This document shows positions 8,601 through 16,058 of a DNA stretch of 41,642 bases, piece after piece. The position numbers were made by a program, and so were the translations under genes. Origin of the DNA: a virus. The DNA lies in IMG/VR virus record IMGVR_UViG_3300031566_000127, positions 1 through 41,642 of that record, one strand, 5' to 3'. Numbering within the stretch: position 1 is the first letter of the stretch; each line of letters starts with the position of its first letter. The notes below the pieces were generated by a model. The model made no database searches and was not told the DNA's origin. It saw only the letters and a list, made by a program, of their open reading frames with translations.

Positions 8601-9807
8601 CTTGATTCACAAAAGCCCTTTCAGTCTCAGGTGGGATTTTTACACCAGCACTCTTAGCCCAAGAACGAACGTTTCTAGTCACACTAGCCCGTGCTGCAAT
8701 CTGATATGCACTTTGAAGGGCGTAGTAGCCAGTAATCGCTATTGTACCTATTGCCCCCACAGCACTGAGGATAGTAGCAGGAGCAGGGATTATAGTTTCA
8801 CCGATTTTCTTTGGAGTATATAGCCAGTCAGAGAATTGTTGCTGAACCTTTAATGGTGTCCCACTAAATGCTTCGGTAGGAACTTGCCCTGATTGGGAAA
8901 GTTGTAGTCTATCCTGAATTGATGGAATCCAAGCCTTCCACCAGAAGCCAGGGTCATCCATAACAAGCCCGCCAGTTTCAGAATCAACCTTACCAACCTG
9001 TTTGCCCTCATAGAAAATCAGGTAATCATTACTTCTAAGAGTTGGTGTAGTCCCTACAAATTCCCAGTCGGGCATTATTCTTATTATCGCAGGCTGTCCG
9101 TAACCAGCAGGAAGAGATGGAGGATTTATTGTTTGCTCAATACCTTCAGGTGGAATTGCTTGTAGAGGACTCTCAGTTCCATAAAAGGCATCAATCTGCT
9201 CTGATGTATTCCCTAAGAATTTAAGCAGGCTCTCTTTCCCCTCCGAGTAACCACCTGACCTCATATCCTCAACGAAGCCATCCCAGTCCGACTCTATGTA
9301 ATCGGCAAAGGCATCTGGGGTCATATCGGGAAAGACATCAGTGATTAGCTGTGCTATCGGTCTGATAGGAGCACCGAATTGAAACCAGTTCTCAACATCA
9401 AGTGTCCCGCCAGTGCGTTGATACTCATTGTAAAGCAACGCATAATCTTCCTCTGGAGTTGGCATAACTTCTGCTTCAGGTGCTATAGGAGCTTCTACTG
9501 GAGCTACAGGTTCTACTGGTACAGCCATTAAGTCTGCCATTGTAAAGGTCTCGCCAGTAGGTGAGATTCTAGTATCATCAGGAAACAACTCCCATCCTTC
9601 AGGGTCTAAGTAGCTATAACTAAATCCCTCTTCCCTAGTCTCGTCTGGAAATAGTTTAATGCTCCAGCCCTCTTCAAGAGGAACATCAAACTCAAACTCT
9701 GTATTAGCTTCCTCGGCAGTAAGAGTTCTAGGCAAGCCAGCCAGCCACATACTTCTCCTGGCCTCAGCTTGTCTTTCCCAAACTTCCTTCGGAAATCCTG
9801 TAGTCAT
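2683..9807 (-). CDS. Giant polyvalent virion/ejection protein, 2374 aa
   Basis: The largest gene, about 17% of the genome. It starts by a TAATG overlap with the preceding gene. The N-terminus is acidic with a Pro/Glu/Val-rich linker (about residues 92-120). A hydrophobic segment lies near 342-365, and a winged-helix-like segment near 530-600 (IKDKPNITFPELEQVTKLQ and the following region). Around 1470-1620 come FPFQTFTIQAMNYIREMNFI, a strong membrane segment (LMLITSFLISIMVINFAI) and HFPFGGTQINRM. This region resembles the large-polyvalent-protein associated domains (LPD38-like) of giant phage proteins. The remainder is charged and helical. Such proteins are usually packaged and ejected with the DNA. 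The domain call is from memory of the pattern. Confidence 0.65.
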   Translation of the reverse strand: MTTGFPKEVWERQAEARRSMWLAGLPRTLTAEEANTEFEFDVPLEEGWSIKLFPDETREEGFSYSYLDPEGWELFPDDTRISPTGETFTMADLMAVPVEPVAPVEAPIAPEAEVMPTPEEDYALLYNEYQRTGGTLDVENWFQFGAPIRPIAQLITDVFPDMTPDAFADYIESDWDGFVEDMRSGGYSEGKESLLKFLGNTSEQIDAFYGTESPLQAIPPEGIEQTINPPSLPAGYGQPAIIRIMPDWEFVGTTPTLRSNDYLIFYEGKQVGKVDSETGGLVMDDPGFWWKAWIPSIQDRLQLSQSGQVPTEAFSGTPLKVQQQFSDWLYTPKKIGETIIPAPATILSAVGAIGTIAITGYYALQSAYQIAARASVTRNVRSWAKSAGVKIPPETERAFVNQAVAQLPKKFMLREAIRTFFNPTKTGYVLSDAGMRVVEQDSLALVERIGPTLVPTATQTGAMAMGGVPINAVTWAAMAMTAKVNLVQSVGLSGQVASKAFEALTPTELTALQKPPVTPEVTIPKIPEARAIELKHHEDLVLQSIKDKPNITFPELEQVTKLQPVQIDGAVRRLGEGIVIKKEGQMTPGGLRPSSYTLTPEGLAIPIAEPGMPEAGLQPSMLPREVPAREVRPPGKGEIVQISMEEQLKLQQARQAAEVAPPEDVEAFEAYAEAEGLKANLELDPIATTRFKFGNRNVALDSFISIREQTFPSYFTLKQAQAIKPNINVTPYSQKGTPMYNRVPIADALDELADKWGMTPDDIADRVMEIRSEKARIRELERIEPIDISKTMETFINEQAQTKVDAFKAYEQKVSSPEAEMEVNRKNNFEAVTQPRQEGEIPRQTVRHPSHYRGMEDFNVEVKRELLSAIPEVPLDIAAVEYLKTGDIAKYVEAMPDVSELKLAALTGEVHTATEELTELKKLAVDELVNLRARRADETAIREAGETVEMWDALITDAEARQQIFGGLIDKAKAKTPLTVDDAVSLGIALRRTKGGKLVAAIRRSGFYVTQEFVDSPYLQDVPYQQGFWEDVDALFEHIDGGRASGTPDAPAVAQKYIQRPSQRNFLAYKAFLDNSFQEAQNMFERFGLTGRVSKKKWADVFNVIEQITAKEADFKTAQLLRKTEIKNILAEYDTQTKQNIVEFAQWSRAYLDQMREMQNLARVKRGQKEIGYIDKYMAWVAERNIWSSLGFSQRTPADMHAQAPAPDYIMPDAPFNARAMTRTGGMKNYTLEKNVHKLLFDYIRTAGKDIFFTNTVQNNKIHIAALKAKGLNSTARLLEEYNAEVWAGAKPRLTKAYEAFLPEKIAKATYIIRRNLTRNVFPLNWIWNITIQPSSIAFTAGRTGFINLAKGLDFIFSPSARAFTRDTYSYIIKSKRAGMMAYQDIGTQVDKSLQFEGSLIDKAEYYASFITNTIESLLTGISIRAGYYKGMKLGFRGQELVEYASKMGAKTQSMYNYENVPAVLRSKAVGAVFPFQTFTIQAMNYIREMNFIRVGRAGAYNTISATSADGKATISRRLMLITSFLISIMVINFAIDKLTNRKPWIVSSFIPMFAILQGAVDPGDAWYLPLPAKYINDFWTGFRDAVKYDDYTRIKRWVLNYHFPFGGTQINRMLDGIEAVLKGAMEDVKGKPKFEVRPDEWLKAISMGPYQTEGGREYIDRLDESKEKKAKWWEYLNIPILIGRLDINSEVEDNLAKLGEIDEDGMRYDFGDLASDIRDIRQSVGDKRFNKSVSPILDGFRKAEASREHYENLPPEKIINMDEYDIANFLFPDPDEKEAEVVELWEKFNTAKTKDERVEVIKEYIEANKKDLKDNELVKNFGLLQDYWSLIGKDKEAFAVKYDALSKEWRSSWRLESPEDDALLAMWGYGGKIQTQKAYDFIIKWCEEYGVDTAHLSTWLPPEGSEKTYFKYQEEVYKRSWNSWEAQLILAQDDNLREALGFDPIETPIAALELKIKNRELFDEFDALETDEERKQYKLDNPLWVDDLRRIEAYENGATEDIVGKWVERGNTIDEFEPGSSEALLWLIDNPDTYDWAIANELLKDRKEELLQREPVLRINVDWATQDAEYDAIDSENREARLDYLDANPQYAIARRKRDAYSMEFPSTEIDNYLAYYDLGARGFRQERMLLDNPGFARAMHELAGIDIPKPEDVPAVQYDDIYDQFKEDFDKVTGLSQSASPYYIEDVDERNRTRQAMRFDEQGKLTEFGLAEIRRNGYGKFVPETHIDAYVGFTSIMTEGKPDNWKEATNQDRWYEDDWFLMERPNFYEQVYLGLLGLEPLDFSRVPSREVFVKWLVYNEFPFQTQKDTYRLENPELDEWGVLAGIWTTTMSEQRRRLRITPTERFLEDVAKRESEFRELLESLMTGLSGLR

Positions 9808-9965
9808 TAAAACCTCTTACGCAGTAATCGGGGCAGCTTCCGTTGTAGGGATATTTGCCTTATCCTGCTAATAGCAGGTGTCCCTTGTGGTTGCTGTCTC
9901 TGTGCTGCTCGGCTTAAAATCTGCTGGGATAATTGCTCTAGTTCCCTATCTTTGAATGTCGGCAT
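9807..9965 (-). CDS. Small basic protein, 52 aa
   Basis: Starts MPTFKDRELEQLSQQILSRA and ends in a very basic tail (LQRKLPRLLRKRF). I choose the ATG at 9965 because the upstream gene stops there in a TAATG overlap; a longer frame to 9989 exists but would overlap that gene. Its own stop overlaps the giant gene's start in the same TAATG way, so the three are translationally coupled. The family is unknown. The basic tail would suit DNA or virion-protein binding. Confidence 0.65.
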   Translation of the reverse strand: MPTFKDRELEQLSQQILSRAAQRQQPQGTPAISRIRQISLQRKLPRLLRKRF

Positions 9966-10135
9966 TATACAGTCTCCTTCACTACACAATTTTCATCCAC
10001 AATAGTCTGTGTGTAGTAATGCAATAATTCTAACACGGTAGGCAGTAAATGTTTATTATCCGTTTCTATTAGCAACTGAGAAATCTCAATCAGGTTCTTG
10101 GATGTTTTAAGCTGCTCTGGTAGCCATTCATTCAT
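9965..10135 (-). CDS. Small helical protein, 56 aa
   Basis: Begins MNEWLPEQLKTSKNLIEISQ and is Leu- and Ile-rich with amphipathic helix character. The start overlaps the stop of the upstream DUF4406 gene (ATGAATGA), and the stop overlaps the next start (TAATG), so it fills the gap exactly. No family is recognised. Its tight coupling on both sides is the main evidence that it is real. Confidence 0.65.
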   Translation of the reverse strand: MNEWLPEQLKTSKNLIEISQLLIETDNKHLLPTVLELLHYYTQTIVDENCVVKETV

Positions 10136-10433
10136 ACTGAATCTCCAACTCTAAACTTTCAGCGAGTGCTAGTTCCTGCCTACTTCCCTCTGACTTCTCC
10201 CAGCCCTTGAGCATATAGATGGCATCACATCTTGCCAGTATCTCCAAGTCCCCATCCATAAAAGCCTTATCACCTAACTTGCTCCCCATAAACATCGCAT
10301 TAGTGTGAGGGCAGATAACTGACCACCCCTCATTCCATAGTTTTACGGCAACACTCCTAGCACGCATAATGTTTTCAAATACTTCATTCTCGGACTTTCC
10401 TCGGTACTTTCCAGCCACATAGATTATTTTCAC
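10128..10433 (-). CDS. DUF4406-like nucleoside deoxyribosyltransferase-fold protein
   Basis: A 101-residue protein with the pattern of DUF4406: an initial IIYVAGKYRG loop, an ENI..A helix, CPHTNAMFMG, then DGDLEILARCDAIYMLKGWE and a final SEGSRQELALAESL. The fold is related to nucleoside 2-deoxyribosyltransferases, but phage members have no settled function and may bind or trim nucleotides. It starts at GTG (10433) behind an AAGGGGG site, 10 bases after the metallophosphoesterase gene. Confidence 0.8.
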   Translation of the reverse strand: MKIIYVAGKYRGKSENEVFENIMRARSVAVKLWNEGWSVICPHTNAMFMGSKLGDKAFMDGDLEILARCDAIYMLKGWEKSEGSRQELALAESLELEIQYE

Positions 10434-10443
10434 CTTTACCCCC

Positions 10444-11517
10444 TTAGCTTTCTATGATAACTTCATCCTTACCTGATGCCTGTAAATAAATACTAGCTTC
10501 TCTCATATCCTTAAATCCTACCATCCTATCTTCGTGTGGATATAGAACAACCGTAGGGTTACTCACATGACTTCCGAAGAATCCGTACTGCTGGGCGTAG
10601 TCATCATATACAGCATAAGTACCAGGTCGGATTGCAATACATTCTCTACCTGCATATCTATACTGCTCTATCGCTGATTGATGATGATGTTCTATTACTA
10701 CTATACGAGCTTGAGGGAAATACATTCTTTGGTTTTGCAAACACGTATGAGTTAGGTTGAAACTTGAATTGAATCTGGATTGGTGCATCGTGAGAATAGG
10801 GTAAACCATCTCTCCTACCTTTAAGTGAACCATCGCATAGTGCTTGAGATAAATCAAATTTAACCGCTTAGCTAATTCACCATCCCAATCCTCACCTTCA
10901 GCCATAGCAGTCCAATAGTTATGATTGCCTGTCTTTATCGCAAGTATTCTGTCAATTAACTTCTTTAATGTTAAGACATACAATCCCTTTTGTACCGATA
11001 TAGGAGTCTGGTTATGGCTACTACCAATCTTTGAGGTCTGAATAATATTCTGGTATCCATCCCCGCCAATAATGCACTTTAGGTTATCGTTTTCTTCGAT
11101 GAAGTTCATGTCCCTTTCAAAAGCGTCATAATCTACGCCAAACTGCCCCAACTGCCAATCCGATGTATTAACCAACCCGATAGGAACATCGGTCTTAACC
11201 TCTATGGTTAATTCGGAAGGGACTCTCTGGTGAAAGGCAACTAACCTGTCCATGTCTTTGATGACCCTTAGATGTTCTTCCCATGTATCCCCTTCAAGAT
11301 GTTCATAGGTTGGGGGTAGTGTCCCGATATATTCTTTAGCTTTTCTTCCCAACCTATTGCATCGCAAGGCACTCAGTAATCCCTTATAGGTCATCCCTAA
11401 ATCGTCAGCAATATCACCATAATCCTCACCATTCTCAACCCTATTCTTTACTATATCAAACTCTGGGGTATCACGCAGTGGGAATTTCCTATGACCCTTA
11501 TTCTCTATTACTTCCAC
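10444..11517 (-). CDS. Calcineurin-like metallophosphoesterase with N-terminal HTH
   Basis: A 357-residue protein. Residues about 18-55 look like a helix-turn-helix (YGDIADDLGMTYKGLLSAL). The phosphoesterase domain follows, with metal-ligand motifs NTSDWQLGQ (D120), GGDG (D153), TGNHN (196-200) and later histidines in LTMHQS and EHHHQS. The family hydrolyses phosphodiesters, often in DNA or cyclic nucleotides. The gene starts at GTG in a TAGTG overlap with the portal stop, so it belongs to the late head operon. A DNA-end or packaging role is only a guess from context. Confidence 0.8.
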   Translation of the reverse strand: MEVIENKGHRKFPLRDTPEFDIVKNRVENGEDYGDIADDLGMTYKGLLSALRCNRLGRKAKEYIGTLPPTYEHLEGDTWEEHLRVIKDMDRLVAFHQRVPSELTIEVKTDVPIGLVNTSDWQLGQFGVDYDAFERDMNFIEENDNLKCIIGGDGYQNIIQTSKIGSSHNQTPISVQKGLYVLTLKKLIDRILAIKTGNHNYWTAMAEGEDWDGELAKRLNLIYLKHYAMVHLKVGEMVYPILTMHQSRFNSSFNLTHTCLQNQRMYFPQARIVVIEHHHQSAIEQYRYAGRECIAIRPGTYAVYDDYAQQYGFFGSHVSNPTVVLYPHEDRMVGFKDMREASIYLQASGKDEVIIES

Positions 11518-13307
11518 TATGTAGTAACTCCTTCTTCTTCAATTTCCCCTACCCCTGGTCTCTCCATCTTCCTTGCTGTCCGAGTTCCTCTAGGTGGTGA
11601 GGACGGTAACATCTCAGCTTGCGGTAATTGGGCTGGCTTCGGTACTTCCATTCCAGTTACTTCCGCTACTGCCTGCCCGGTCCTACCCTCTAATGTCTGC
11701 CCTACCTCAATTAAAAGTATTTTAGCTTGGTCTTTTAGTTCTGGTCTTTTCTCTGAGTCAGCTTGCTCATCCAATGCCCTTGCCATCTCAAAGAGTGCCA
11801 GTGCCTTACTAACCTTTTGAGCTTGCTGTACCATATACTTTTCGGATATATCATCGGCATCTCGGTATTTCAGGATAACCTTTCTGATGGTCTTATCATC
11901 CATCCATCTTTGTGCCATGTCAGCTAAGCCGTAAGAAGCAGCAATCTCCTCGGGTAAAGCGGTAAGATATTCAAAGTCAACAGTGAAGTCTCCCTCAAGG
12001 TCGGCTGGTGTATATGTCCGTTTCTTACCAGTTCTACCAATATCGGCAGTCATATCAAAGTTGATAAACTGAGACCTTATCTCTTTCTCCAGTTTCCTCT
12101 TGAACCGCTCCATAGTATGTAATCTAGGAGTGAACACCTGTCTGGAAGCCCCGGCCAGTGTCGCTATAGCTACCTGTGAAAGCTGGAACTGAAGATTGCC
12201 CCAGTCTATATTGCTCAGTGAGCCTCGCTGTAGTGCTCCGCCAAGTATTCCTTGAAAGAAACGCATGGCACCGATTATATCAGGAGCATCTATCTTCTCT
12301 AGTTTCTCGCCCACTTCAAGGGCTAATATATTACCCAATCTGTAGATAGGCTTGCCTGGCAATTTCTTACCGCTCTTACTAAGAAGCTGTTGAGGGGGAG
12401 CCAGTGAAAGCATCCCCTGTGTTTGCAGGATAGAGGCAATCTTATTTAAGTGGGGATATAGTTCACGGTTCGCACTATAGATTGAATCGCCTCGCATCCT
12501 TAGTGCTCTAGCGGAGGTTGAGAGGAAAGTTCCCTGCTGGCATAACTGACCGATAAAAGGCGGATGACCTATTAGGTTTTCATAAGAGTTATAGTATTTG
12601 CCATCCAGAAAGACTATCTCTTCGGTGCTATTCCAGTAATCCCATCTTGTTGCAGTATCGCCAACCATTGTATAATCGGGATACTCTTCTCTAACCTGAG
12701 ACCTTTCGAGTATATCCCAGGAAGCAAACCAGCTAAAGCCTCTTCGCCCCATTCCATAACGGCATTGATACCTGTCAATCGGCAGGATGTCAGGGTCAAA
12801 ACCTTCTCCGTCCTGAGCCAGTAATACACGGGCAAAGACTCCACCACGAATCCCTATCTGTTCCCAGAAGTAGGGGTCAAGTCCTGGCATGAGAATATCG
12901 TCTTGCCTCTCATCGGCTATGTAAACAACATCGTGGTAAAAATCCTCAATGATTTTAGTCATCTTGGTGTTCAGCACCTTATCACCACGCTGCCCGTTTA
13001 TATCAATAATTTCAACCGATTCATTCAGAACTGCTATTACTCTCTCACCGTAAACTCTCGCATCATTCGAGGTAACATTCTCAACATCCGCAAGGGAGTC
13101 TCCCTTTGAGTCCGTTAATGTATATGGTTCAGAAGTCCACAACTTCTCATCCTCATCCATGCGGGGCATGAGGGTCTTCCGCCAATCATTATCGGCAGTT
13201 ATTATCTGTTGCATAATCTCATGGTCAGAAACAGACGGCACTACTGATAGCGAAATAGAACTAGATTGTGGGATAGCCCTCTTTTGTTCAATGATACTTT
13301 TAGGCAT
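11517..13307 (-). CDS. Portal protein
   Basis: A 596-residue protein two small genes after the terminase large subunit, the standard place for a portal. It has an N-terminal region of about 120 residues, a long mixed core with many aromatic residues (for example DPYFWEQIGIRGGVFARVL), an inner-stem-like segment near 330-380, and an Ala/Glu-rich C-terminal crown helix followed by a Pro-rich tail. Portal rings form the DNA entry channel and dock the terminase. GGGAGG precedes the ATG. The call rests mainly on size, position and composition. Confidence 0.75.
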   Translation of the reverse strand: MPKSIIEQKRAIPQSSSISLSVVPSVSDHEIMQQIITADNDWRKTLMPRMDEDEKLWTSEPYTLTDSKGDSLADVENVTSNDARVYGERVIAVLNESVEIIDINGQRGDKVLNTKMTKIIEDFYHDVVYIADERQDDILMPGLDPYFWEQIGIRGGVFARVLLAQDGEGFDPDILPIDRYQCRYGMGRRGFSWFASWDILERSQVREEYPDYTMVGDTATRWDYWNSTEEIVFLDGKYYNSYENLIGHPPFIGQLCQQGTFLSTSARALRMRGDSIYSANRELYPHLNKIASILQTQGMLSLAPPQQLLSKSGKKLPGKPIYRLGNILALEVGEKLEKIDAPDIIGAMRFFQGILGGALQRGSLSNIDWGNLQFQLSQVAIATLAGASRQVFTPRLHTMERFKRKLEKEIRSQFINFDMTADIGRTGKKRTYTPADLEGDFTVDFEYLTALPEEIAASYGLADMAQRWMDDKTIRKVILKYRDADDISEKYMVQQAQKVSKALALFEMARALDEQADSEKRPELKDQAKILLIEVGQTLEGRTGQAVAEVTGMEVPKPAQLPQAEMLPSSPPRGTRTARKMERPGVGEIEEEGVTT

Positions 13308-13329
13308 AATTAGTCCTCCCTAAATGATA

Positions 13330-13635
13330 CTATAACTTTCCGTATTTCTCCACATTCTCATTAAACCAGTCTTCAAGAAGATTATAATAGTTTTGATTAA
13401 CTACTTCCTCACCAATAAAAGGTATTTGGAGTAGTACGATTTTAGTCTTTTTATCAACCTTTAATATCAACGCTGAATGTCGGTCACGGTAAGGTAGAGG
13501 TTCTGGATATTTGATATTATAGAGTATCCATGTATGCCCGTTAAGAGATTGGCGTTGCTGCTCTGTCATCTTGGTGCCATCACCTTCCCACATATTGATG
13601 AAGTCTAACAGCGTCATCCCTTTATACTTTTTCAT
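13330..13635 (-). CDS. Hypothetical protein, 101 aa
   Basis: A soluble 101-residue protein (MKKYKGMTLLDFINMWEGDG at the N-terminus, NYYNLLEDWFNENVEKYGK at the C-terminus). I do not recognise it. It sits between a two-helix membrane microprotein and the portal gene in the late operon. Its more A/T-rich codon use, like that of its small neighbour and unlike terminase and portal, hints that the two were acquired together. Confidence 0.7.
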   Translation of the reverse strand: MKKYKGMTLLDFINMWEGDGTKMTEQQRQSLNGHTWILYNIKYPEPLPYRDRHSALILKVDKKTKIVLLQIPFIGEEVVNQNYYNLLEDWFNENVEKYGKL

Positions 13636-13644
13636 AACTATATA

Positions 13645-13806
13645 TCACTCTCGACCCCGTTTCCTCATGTACGTTATTGTACAATATATAAATATTGCAA
13701 AAATTGCTAACCCTGTTTCAACGTCACCATCCAATATAATAGTTGCACCAGCATAACCAATGAAACCAGAAAGGAATATACCCAAAAGATTTATAGATAA
13801 TTTCAT
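13645..13806 (-). CDS. Small membrane protein with two helices, 53 aa
   Basis: Starts MKLSINLLGIFLSGFIGYAG and has two hydrophobic segments (about residues 5-25 and 31-46), ending in the positive tail RKRGRE. The layout resembles small holins, but it lies between terminase and portal rather than in the lysis block. The start is fixed by a TAATG overlap with the TerL stop. The function is open; holin-like or a host-membrane effector are both possible. Confidence 0.65.
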   Translation of the reverse strand: MKLSINLLGIFLSGFIGYAGATIILDGDVETGLAIFAIFIYCTITYMRKRGRE

Positions 13807-16058
13807 TATACCCTCCTTACAACTGGGGCAAGCTCAGCATCATCACCGAAAGCTCCAGTTCCTATCGGATTGAACTGACTTACCAGATACCTCTCAGAAT
13901 CCATCAGATGATAAATTGACTTGTTTTCTATCTTGTCAGTGGCGTTATACATATCATCAAGTTCCCGACTGTAGGATTGCTTCTCGGAGATGTAGTTCGG
14001 GCAGGTAGAAAAGACCTTTTTCTTACCCAGTTTCTCGTAACCATAAACTTTCTGAATACCAGCCTCAACGCTTTTTTCTAATGGTTTGTCTATCCGCCAA
14101 CCCGCCTGAGTGAAATCACCTCGCCATCCCTCCTCGGTCTGTGAGCCACCGTATCTGGTATCAATCCGTTCTCCTCTTGACAAATCAATCCAGTTGGAAA
14201 CATGCTCAAAAGTAGACAGTCCGCTCATAACATATTCCCTGTAAATAAAAAGCTCTCCGGTAGCAGGGTTCATAGCTGCCCAAAGAGCTACGGTGTTTAC
14301 TGGCCCGAAGTCGTGTCCTACATATCTTGGCCAGTTTACAGGTATTTCAAAGGGGGGAATAACCTGAGTGGTAGAATCAAAGGCATTGTAAATCATACCA
14401 GCCGGTCTGCTGAAACGGCCTCTATGAAACATCTGGAACTTCCAATCAGGCATAGAGGCTTTCATCCGGTCATATTCCACTCTGGGGAATAAGGGATTTT
14501 CAGTAGAGTCGAACTGAATAACATCAATATCGGGGTCTGTCTTATTAAACCACGGGTCATATATCTCTGTCTTGAGCCATCCTAGCCCATACAGGGTAGT
14601 AGTATATAGCGTCCTTGCTTGATGGATAAGTGTACGTCTTTCATAGGCTTCGTGTGTTTCTCTCTTAAACTGCTTCTGACCGCAATTAGAGACGAGAATA
14701 CCATCCGCTATATAGTTGTGGTTTCCTTCAACCTCAAGATTGTAGACGAAACCATCTTTAGACAACCCTCCATCCAAGTCTCCACCATGTGATTTGAGAA
14801 GTGAAGATATGTCCATCCATTGAGAAAATACCATTCTTTCTTGTGAGGACTCGCTACATTTCCGACTTCTATGGCAATCTTTAGTGGTAATATCGCCACA
14901 TCTATCTTGTAGGAGTGCGGAAGCCAACCCTTGCCTGTCGCTACCACATATTCGCTGGAACATCCGAGAGCCTTCGCCAACCACTCCTGTCTCCAACTCC
15001 TCGGTCTGCCATTGCCCCCTAGTTCCCACAATCGTTGTTTCGTCATATGCCTTGACTGTCGTGTCTGTGATTGTGCCGAATGCGAGGAAAGTTCTCCCCC
15101 AGTCTGTCCCCAAGGGCGATTGGCTAGATTGGCATACCTTTGCCTCTGGCGTTCTGCTATTGCCTGCCCGTGCTCTGGATGCTCCTGAAAGTGCTTCTTC
15201 AAACTGGCAGATACTCTCGCATCGTGTTCCTGAGTCCGATGTCTGGCAGATTTCCTCATCTTTCGGAGAGTCTCTTCTGAATGTTTGAATCCTGCTTTTC
15301 TCATCTTTAATTACCTCCGCCCTAAGTATAGCATAGTTAGCAGAAGTAATCAAGTTATCAGCCCTTACATAACCATCTTTAGTCCAGACCTTATGGTTGC
15401 CTGTTAATCTCAGATTGCCTATCCTTAGAAGTGGTTTTCTTTGAGGGAGTTTTATCCACCGAACAATAGGTTTAAGACTCCATTCGTTATTAACGGTATC
15501 AAACGACCAAACCCGAATATGTAATTGCTTATCAACTATTTCAGAGATTGGCAAACTACCAACTTCAGTTTCTATTAAAGTCTCAGGAGCTACGCACTCA
15601 TCCAGCCAACCGCCTTTGACAGTTGCCGATTCCATTGATTCTGGATTCTGAGCAGAACAGATTATAATACGAGTAGGAATATCGGCGTCAGGGAAAAGAA
15701 CATAATCAGTTTCAGACCGCCTTGTTTGCTTGCTCCAGAAAGTAAATAGTTTTCTCTGCTCGCTGTAAGTTCCGTAGTGGAATAGGTCTTCAAAAACATA
15801 CAAAAGCTCTGGCAATAACTTGAGGGATAGTAATGGGAAAGTAGCAGTCCCAACAATGTAGTCACCTGGCCCCTTAGTCCGTATCTCCCTATCTAACCAG
15901 TGTGGACCATAGCAAGTCTTACCACCCTGACTACCAGCCAGCATAGCAACCTTCCGCTTCTTTGACCTGTGCGTTCTGGTCTGCCCTGGATGGAAGTTCA
16001 AACGCAGAGTGCCGTCCTTAATCTCACGGAAAGGCGGTGCTTTAGTTGCTGTTGTCAT
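13806..16058 (-). CDS. terL: Terminase large subunit interrupted by an intein
   Basis: A 750-codon frame made of a 446-residue terminase plus a 304-residue intein (residues 155-458). The ATPase half has Walker A AGSQGGKT (41-48) and Walker B ending GGWLDE (E154). The intein sits immediately after that glutamate, and the C-extein resumes with CGQKQFKRETHEAYERRTL. The nuclease half shows RYVGHDFGPVNTVALWAAM with the expected acidic residue. The enzyme powers DNA packaging and cuts the concatemer, so activity should depend on protein splicing. It lies downstream of terS, though about 2.4 kb of small genes separates them. Confidence 0.92.
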   Translation of the reverse strand: MTTATKAPPFREIKDGTLRLNFHPGQTRTHRSKKRKVAMLAGSQGGKTCYGPHWLDREIRTKGPGDYIVGTATFPLLSLKLLPELLYVFEDLFHYGTYSEQRKLFTFWSKQTRRSETDYVLFPDADIPTRIIICSAQNPESMESATVKGGWLDECVAPETLIETEVGSLPISEIVDKQLHIRVWSFDTVNNEWSLKPIVRWIKLPQRKPLLRIGNLRLTGNHKVWTKDGYVRADNLITSANYAILRAEVIKDEKSRIQTFRRDSPKDEEICQTSDSGTRCESICQFEEALSGASRARAGNSRTPEAKVCQSSQSPLGTDWGRTFLAFGTITDTTVKAYDETTIVGTRGQWQTEELETGVVGEGSRMFQRICGSDRQGLASALLQDRCGDITTKDCHRSRKCSESSQERMVFSQWMDISSLLKSHGGDLDGGLSKDGFVYNLEVEGNHNYIADGILVSNCGQKQFKRETHEAYERRTLIHQARTLYTTTLYGLGWLKTEIYDPWFNKTDPDIDVIQFDSTENPLFPRVEYDRMKASMPDWKFQMFHRGRFSRPAGMIYNAFDSTTQVIPPFEIPVNWPRYVGHDFGPVNTVALWAAMNPATGELFIYREYVMSGLSTFEHVSNWIDLSRGERIDTRYGGSQTEEGWRGDFTQAGWRIDKPLEKSVEAGIQKVYGYEKLGKKKVFSTCPNYISEKQSYSRELDDMYNATDKIENKSIYHLMDSERYLVSQFNPIGTGAFGDDAELAPVVRRV
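14685..15596 (-). mobile_element. Intein (Hint domain) within TerL
   Basis: A 304-residue intervening protein. It begins with Cys (CVAPETLIETEVGSLPISEI, block A) and has a block-B-like LTGNHKVWTKDGYVRADNL. It ends with YNLEVEGNHNYIADGILVSN (blocks F and G), giving terminal Asn before the +1 Cys. Blocks A and B lie in the first ~97 residues. The following ~170 residues have no recognisable domain in this frame and are low in hydrophobic pattern. That stretch also encodes an endonuclease in another frame. Site: between Glu and Cys of the Walker B motif, a conserved place favoured by inteins. Confidence 0.9.
14708..15304 (-). CDS. NUMOD3 + Vsr-like homing endonuclease, overlapping the intein out of frame
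   Basis: A 198-residue protein in the +1 frame relative to TerL and wholly inside the intein. It starts at ATG 15304 behind GGAGGTAATTAAAG. Its N-terminus has a NUMOD3-like DNA-binding repeat (GFKHSEETLRKMRKSARHRT). The C-terminus looks like the Vsr/DUF559 type of PD-(D/E)XK nuclease: YKIDVAILPLKIAIEVGN, then SPHKKEWYFLNGWTYLHFSN. Vsr-like homing enzymes are known from intron and intein settings. It stops at 14708, within intein block F, so about 198 codons are read in two frames. The good ribosome site argues for separate translation. Confidence 0.82.
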   Translation of the reverse strand: MRKAGFKHSEETLRKMRKSARHRTQEHDARVSASLKKHFQEHPEHGQAIAERQRQRYANLANRPWGQTGGELSSHSAQSQTRQSRHMTKQRLWELGGNGRPRSWRQEWLAKALGCSSEYVVATGKGWLPHSYKIDVAILPLKIAIEVGNVASPHKKEWYFLNGWTYLHFSNHMVETWMEGCLKMVSSTILRLKETTTI

